From: UMGS882 sp045598975 | GTDB taxonomy: Bacteria; Bacillota; Clostridia; Oscillospirales; CAG-382 | Direction: 5' to 3' | DNA: 17,266 nucleotides | Assembly (NCBI GenBank): GCA_045598975.1 | Contig: JAZRVE010000035.1 | Span: 1-17,266 of the forward strand | Part shown: one piece after another, positions 14,422 through 17,266 of the stretch | Layout of the letters: every line of letters begins with the position of its first letter | Numbering within the stretch: position 1 is the first letter of the stretch | Made by a program: the position numbers and the translations under genes | Notes under the pieces: model-generated | What the model saw: only the letters and a program-made list of their open reading frames with translations | Told to the model about the DNA's origin: nothing | Databases searched by the model: none

Positions 14422-14970
14422 TTACTGCCATAGTGTTTTTTCGGAAGTGGACACGGCGGCGGCACCGGCGGCAAAAGCCCCCGTGACCTCGTCTGACGTC
14501 TCGATCAACCCGCCCGCAATGACGGGAATGCCGACGGACGCAAATTCTCCGAATGCCTTGCAGACGGTGCCCGGCATACATTCGACGAAATCCGGCGCGG
14601 TCGATTGCAGGGAATCCAACGCCGTCCGCACCGATTGCCGGTCGATGAGAAAGAAGCGCTGTACCACGCAGAGCCCGCAGGATTTTGCGTACTTGACGAC
14701 GCCGGAGCGGGTGCTGATGATACCGAAGGGGGCAAGCTTGGCGACAAAATCCACGGCGGCGGAGTCCTTGCCGAGCCCGTCGATCGTGTCGATATGGACA
14801 AAGAGGCGCTTTTGCTTTTCTTTGGCGGCGGCAATGACAAACGGCAGTTCCGACAGCGTCACGCCGAGCACGAAAAAGTTATCGAGGGGGCAGGCAAGCG
14901 CGGCGTCGAAGCCGCTTTTCCCGTGTGCGGCGGCAATGACGCGGCTTTTTGCAAACAAATCGGCATTCAT
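14422..14970 (-). CDS. glpP: GlpP-type glycerol-3-phosphate-responsive antiterminator
   Basis: This 182-residue protein matches the usual GlpP length. GlpP proteins have a TIM-barrel-like fold, sense glycerol-3-phosphate and bind leader mRNA to prevent termination in front of glp genes. Visible family motifs are FVHIDTIDGLGKD (57-69), GIISTR (83-88), QRFFLIDRQSV (104-114), DFVECMPG (127-134) and IPVIAGGLI (148-156). The ATG at 14970 has a GGAAGG SD. It is the last gene of the minus-strand operon, 24 bp after DUF1667. Its target leader is not in the window and would be upstream of the operon or at glpF/glpK elsewhere. Confidence 0.93.
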   Translation of the reverse strand: MNADLFAKSRVIAAAHGKSGFDAALACPLDNFFVLGVTLSELPFVIAAAKEKQKRLFVHIDTIDGLGKDSAAVDFVAKLAPFGIISTRSGVVKYAKSCGLCVVQRFFLIDRQSVRTALDSLQSTAPDFVECMPGTVCKAFGEFASVGIPVIAGGLIETSDEVTGAFAAGAAAVSTSEKTLWQ

Positions 14971-14994
14971 TCGGTATCCTTCCTTTCCGGGGTG

Positions 14995-15357
14995 TCAGTC
15001 TGTGATGTTTTTGGCGGCGATGACGGCAATGCCCGTACCCGCGACGTTCTCCGCAACGACGTCTCCGATGCGGATGGGTGTCCGTACCGTTACGTGCCGC
15101 AGTTCGTCCATGGCGGCAAACAGTTTTTCTTTCGGGATGGCCTGCGCGGTTTTTACGGGCAGCATGGCGCCGTGCGCGGTCTTGACGGTGGTGGTGAGGG
15201 TGCGCCTGGGGTGCAGACACTCGTCGACGGCGTAGGCTTTTCCGCGGTTACAGGTGTTGCCGACGACGTTTTCGACGTCCCCGTCTTTCAGCGTCACTTC
15301 CATGTGACAGCCCATCGGACAGCAGGTGCAGATGATCTTGCGTGTTTCGGTTTTCAT
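14995..15357 (-). CDS. DUF1667 Cys-rich protein of the glycerol-3-phosphate oxidoreductase cluster
   Basis: This 120-residue protein begins MKTETRKIICTCCPMGCHM, with Cys at 10, 12, 13 and 17 and another in GNTCNRG (C36), likely binding an iron-sulphur cluster or zinc. The C-terminal half is a small beta-rich domain (HVTVRTPIRIGDVV, then NVAGTGIAVIAAKNI). DUF1667 genes typically sit beside paired FAD oxidoreductases of GlpA-like type in clostridia, and may provide an electron-transfer or assembly subunit; the exact function is unknown to me. GGAGG (15365-15369) overlaps the stop codon of the upstream gene and lies 7 nt before the ATG, so translation is coupled. Confidence 0.9.
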   Translation of the reverse strand: MKTETRKIICTCCPMGCHMEVTLKDGDVENVVGNTCNRGKAYAVDECLHPRRTLTTTVKTAHGAMLPVKTAQAIPKEKLFAAMDELRHVTVRTPIRIGDVVAENVAGTGIAVIAAKNITD

Positions 15358-15368
15358 GGCGGCACCTC

Positions 15369-16628
15369 CTATATGCGCAAGCCGACGCGGAGCGTTCCGC
15401 TTCCCGCGGCTTTTATCATGTCGTGCGTGAGTTCGATGCGTTCCATTTCCCCCGGCACGAGGCGCGGTTTCTTTTTGCGGAATATGACCGTATCGCCGTC
15501 CGTCACGACGATCTCGGCACCGCGGTATTCGGCACCGACGCGGAAAAAGACCGAAACGTCGGCGCTTTGCGTGATGCGTTGGGGAACGGTGTAGCGCACG
15601 CCGTTTTCCGGCACGAGGGTGACGGGGCAGGCGAGCGGCGTGCCGTCCGGTTTGTTTTTTAAGAAGGCGGCGGCACCGCGCCCGGCGATCTCGGCCTCCT
15701 CGCTGACGAAATCGACGAGATCGTGCACGTGTAAGACGTTGCCGCAGGCGAAAATGCCCGCCTTTTCCGTTTCACGGTTCTGATCGACCGAAGCGCCCGA
15801 CGTAACGCCGTCAAGGGCGATGCCGGCACCGCGCGTCAGCTCGTTTTCGGGGATGAGCCCGACCGAGTAGAGCACGGTATCGCACGCGATGTATTCCTCG
15901 GTGCCGGGAATGGGAGCGCGTTTTTCGTCCACGGCGGCGATGGTGACGCCGGTGACGCGGTCTTCACCGTGAATTTTGAGAATGGTGTGCGAAAGTTTGA
16001 GCGGGATGCCGAAATCGTCGAGACATTGCACGATGTTGCGGGACAGCCCGCCGGAATAGGGCAGGATCTCGCACACGGCCTTGACGGACGCTCCTTCGAG
16101 AGTCATGCGGCGTGCCATGATGAGCCCGATATCGCCCGAGCCGAGGATGACGACGGTTTTTCCCGGCAGATAGCCGTCGATGTTGACGTACTTCTGCGCC
16201 GTTCCCGCGGAATAGACGCCGGCGGGACGGGTGCCCGCCGTGTTGACGGCGCCGCGGCTTCTTTCCCGGCAGCCCATGGCGAGGATGACGGCGCCCGCCT
16301 GAATGTCGAAAATGCCGTGTTCGGCGTTGACGGCGGTGACGATGCGCTCGTCCGAAAGATGCAGGACGGTGGTGTCGGTCATGACGGGGATGCCGTATTC
16401 CACCACTTTTTTCTCGTAGCGGTAAGCGTATTCGGGACCGGTCAGCTCTTCACCGAACTTGTGCAGACCGAAGCCGTTGTGGATGCACTGTTTGAGGATG
16501 CCGCCGAGCGCGTTTTCGCGTTCGAGGATGAGGATATCGCGCACGCCCGCTTCGTAAGCGCTTACGGCGGCGCTCATACCGGCAGGACCGCCGCCGATGA
16601 TGACTAATTCTTTTTTTATGGGTTTCAT
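15369..16628 (-). CDS. NAD(P)/FAD-dependent oxidoreductase (glp-like cluster)
   Basis: This is a 419-residue protein. The frame is open upstream to 16898, but the FAD fold starts at ATG 16628, which has GGAG about 10 nt before it. The FAD-binding Rossmann motif is VIIGGGPAGMSAA (9-21), with Glu at the end of beta-2 (LILERE). The NAD-binding motif is VVILGSGDIGLIMARR (159-174). The second FAD contact is GIFACGNVLHVHDLVDFV (291-308). This is the pyridine nucleotide-disulphide oxidoreductase layout but without a redox CxxxxC pair near the FAD motif. The last 80 residues are an added beta-rich domain. It lies between the GlpA-like gene and DUF1667 and is likely a subunit of one complex. Confidence 0.92.
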   Translation of the reverse strand: MKPIKKELVIIGGGPAGMSAAVSAYEAGVRDILILERENALGGILKQCIHNGFGLHKFGEELTGPEYAYRYEKKVVEYGIPVMTDTTVLHLSDERIVTAVNAEHGIFDIQAGAVILAMGCRERSRGAVNTAGTRPAGVYSAGTAQKYVNIDGYLPGKTVVILGSGDIGLIMARRMTLEGASVKAVCEILPYSGGLSRNIVQCLDDFGIPLKLSHTILKIHGEDRVTGVTIAAVDEKRAPIPGTEEYIACDTVLYSVGLIPENELTRGAGIALDGVTSGASVDQNRETEKAGIFACGNVLHVHDLVDFVSEEAEIAGRGAAAFLKNKPDGTPLACPVTLVPENGVRYTVPQRITQSADVSVFFRVGAEYRGAEIVVTDGDTVIFRKKKPRLVPGEMERIELTHDMIKAAGSGTLRVGLRI

Positions 16629-16659
16629 CTGTTCCGTTCTCCTTTCGTCGTCTGCCCGC

Positions 16660-17266
16660 TCACTTGGTCTTGGCAAGGAGGATCTCCGAGCCGGGACCTT
16701 TTTTTGTGACCTTTTCCGGCGGGATGCCGGTCTCTTCGGCAATGAGACGCGCCACGAGCGGAGAACAGAAGCCGCCCTGACACCGTCCCATGCCGCTTCG
16801 CGTGCGGCGTTTGACGCCGTCGAGATCGAGCGCTCTGGGATTGGAGCGCAGTGCGTCGAGGATTTCTCCCTTTGTAATGGTCTCACAGCGGCAGACAACG
16901 GTGCCGTAATCGGGATTCCGGCGGATGACGCGGTTTTTCTCGATGTTCGTCATCTCGCTGAATTTCCGCATGGCTTTGCGCTTGGGGTTGAAGGAGGACT
17001 TGCGAACGGCTTTGAGCCCGTCCTTTTTGAGCATGGCGACGACGTACCGCGCGATCGCCGGAGCACTTGAAAGTCCGGGCGATTCGATGCCGCCGAGGGA
17101 GATGAAGTTTTCCGCCGAGCGGCGGATGATAAAGTCGCCGGTCGAGCCGACGGCACGAAGCCCGGTAAAGGAGGTGATGACGGCACGCACGGGTACGTCC
17201 GGCACGTCTTCGAGCGCTTGCAGGGCAACTTTGGCAAGCCCTTCCGGGGTGGTGGCACGGTCGTTT
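16660..17266 (-). CDS. GlpA-like FAD oxidoreductase with C-terminal BFD [2Fe-2S] domain, 3' part
   Basis: The right edge cuts off the N-terminus; about 201 residues before TGA are visible, in frame from 17265. The first part (GLRAVGSTGDFIIRRS, then NFISLGGIESPGLSSAPAIA) is the C-terminal end of the DAO/GlpA-type FAD domain. It is followed by a BFD-like [2Fe-2S] domain: VVCRCETITKGEI (C-x-C, codons at 16885-16893) and GMGRCQGGFC (second C-x4-C pair near 16765-16782). This arrangement is that of GlpA, the FAD subunit of anaerobic glycerol-3-phosphate dehydrogenase. With GlpP in the same operon, oxidation of glycerol-3-phosphate to dihydroxyacetone phosphate is the likely reaction. Another 2-hydroxyacid or amine substrate cannot be excluded. 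Confidence 0.88.
   Translation of the reverse strand, partial: NDRATTPEGLAKVALQALEDVPDVPVRAVITSFTGLRAVGSTGDFIIRRSAENFISLGGIESPGLSSAPAIARYVVAMLKKDGLKAVRKSSFNPKRKAMRKFSEMTNIEKNRVIRRNPDYGTVVCRCETITKGEILDALRSNPRALDLDGVKRRTRSGMGRCQGGFCSPLVARLIAEETGIPPEKVTKKGPGSEILLAKTK

Noticed and set aside
14105..15594. Plus-strand frames of 376 and 329 codons over the glpP-DUF1667 region
   Set aside because: The minus strand carries clear GlpP and DUF1667 families with ribosome binding sites; these frames also run through both terminators.
16629..16898. Extension of the FAD oxidoreductase frame upstream of 16628
   Set aside because: The extra 90 codons overlap the conserved BFD domain of the GlpA-like gene in another frame, and a ribosome binding site precedes ATG 16628.

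Overview
The window looks like a chromosomal stretch of a Clostridia-type member of the Bacillota. Supporting signs are strong AGGAGG-type ribosome binding sites, near-consensus sigma-A promoters, an EssC/YukD type VII secretion (T7SSb) locus, and a clostridial-style glycerol-3-phosphate oxidoreductase cluster with GlpP. I cannot name the species.

Region 1 (1-2500) is AT-rich accessory DNA carrying toxin-antitoxin-type genes. It holds the 3' end of an XRE/HigA-like antitoxin, a hicAB pair, and a DUF4160/DUF2442 pair whose DUF4160 gene is frameshifted. A roughly 135-bp degenerate repeat lies after the XRE gene and after the DUF2442 gene, and a 41-bp piece of it lies after hicB. About 700 bp without an intact gene follows, containing a possible second XRE antitoxin remnant.

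Region 2 (2548-8974) is a plus-strand T7SS operon behind a perfect TTGACA-17-TATAAT promoter. It encodes a 1554-residue EssC-like ATPase with a canonical FHA domain, a YukD-like ubiquitin-fold protein, a 75-residue Cys-rich protein, and three small helical proteins of 98-120 residues that have ESX size but no WXG motif. It ends at a strong bidirectional terminator.

Region 3 (8991-12521, minus strand) converges on that terminator. It is a two-gene operon with a PP2C phosphatase first, then an 887-residue membrane Ser/Thr kinase whose outer part consists of about eight degenerate repeats. EssC has an FHA (phosphothreonine-binding) domain, so the two operons together look like a phosphorylation-controlled secretion machine. 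EssB, EsaA and EssA are not seen here.

Region 4 (12628-14333, plus strand) is an SGNH hydrolase and a metallophosphoesterase behind another consensus promoter, closed by a terminator.

Region 5 (14363-17266, minus strand, GC-rich, running off the right edge) is a GlpA-like oxidoreductase with a BFD-type [2Fe-2S] domain, a second FAD/NAD oxidoreductase, a DUF1667 Cys-rich protein, and a GlpP-type antiterminator.
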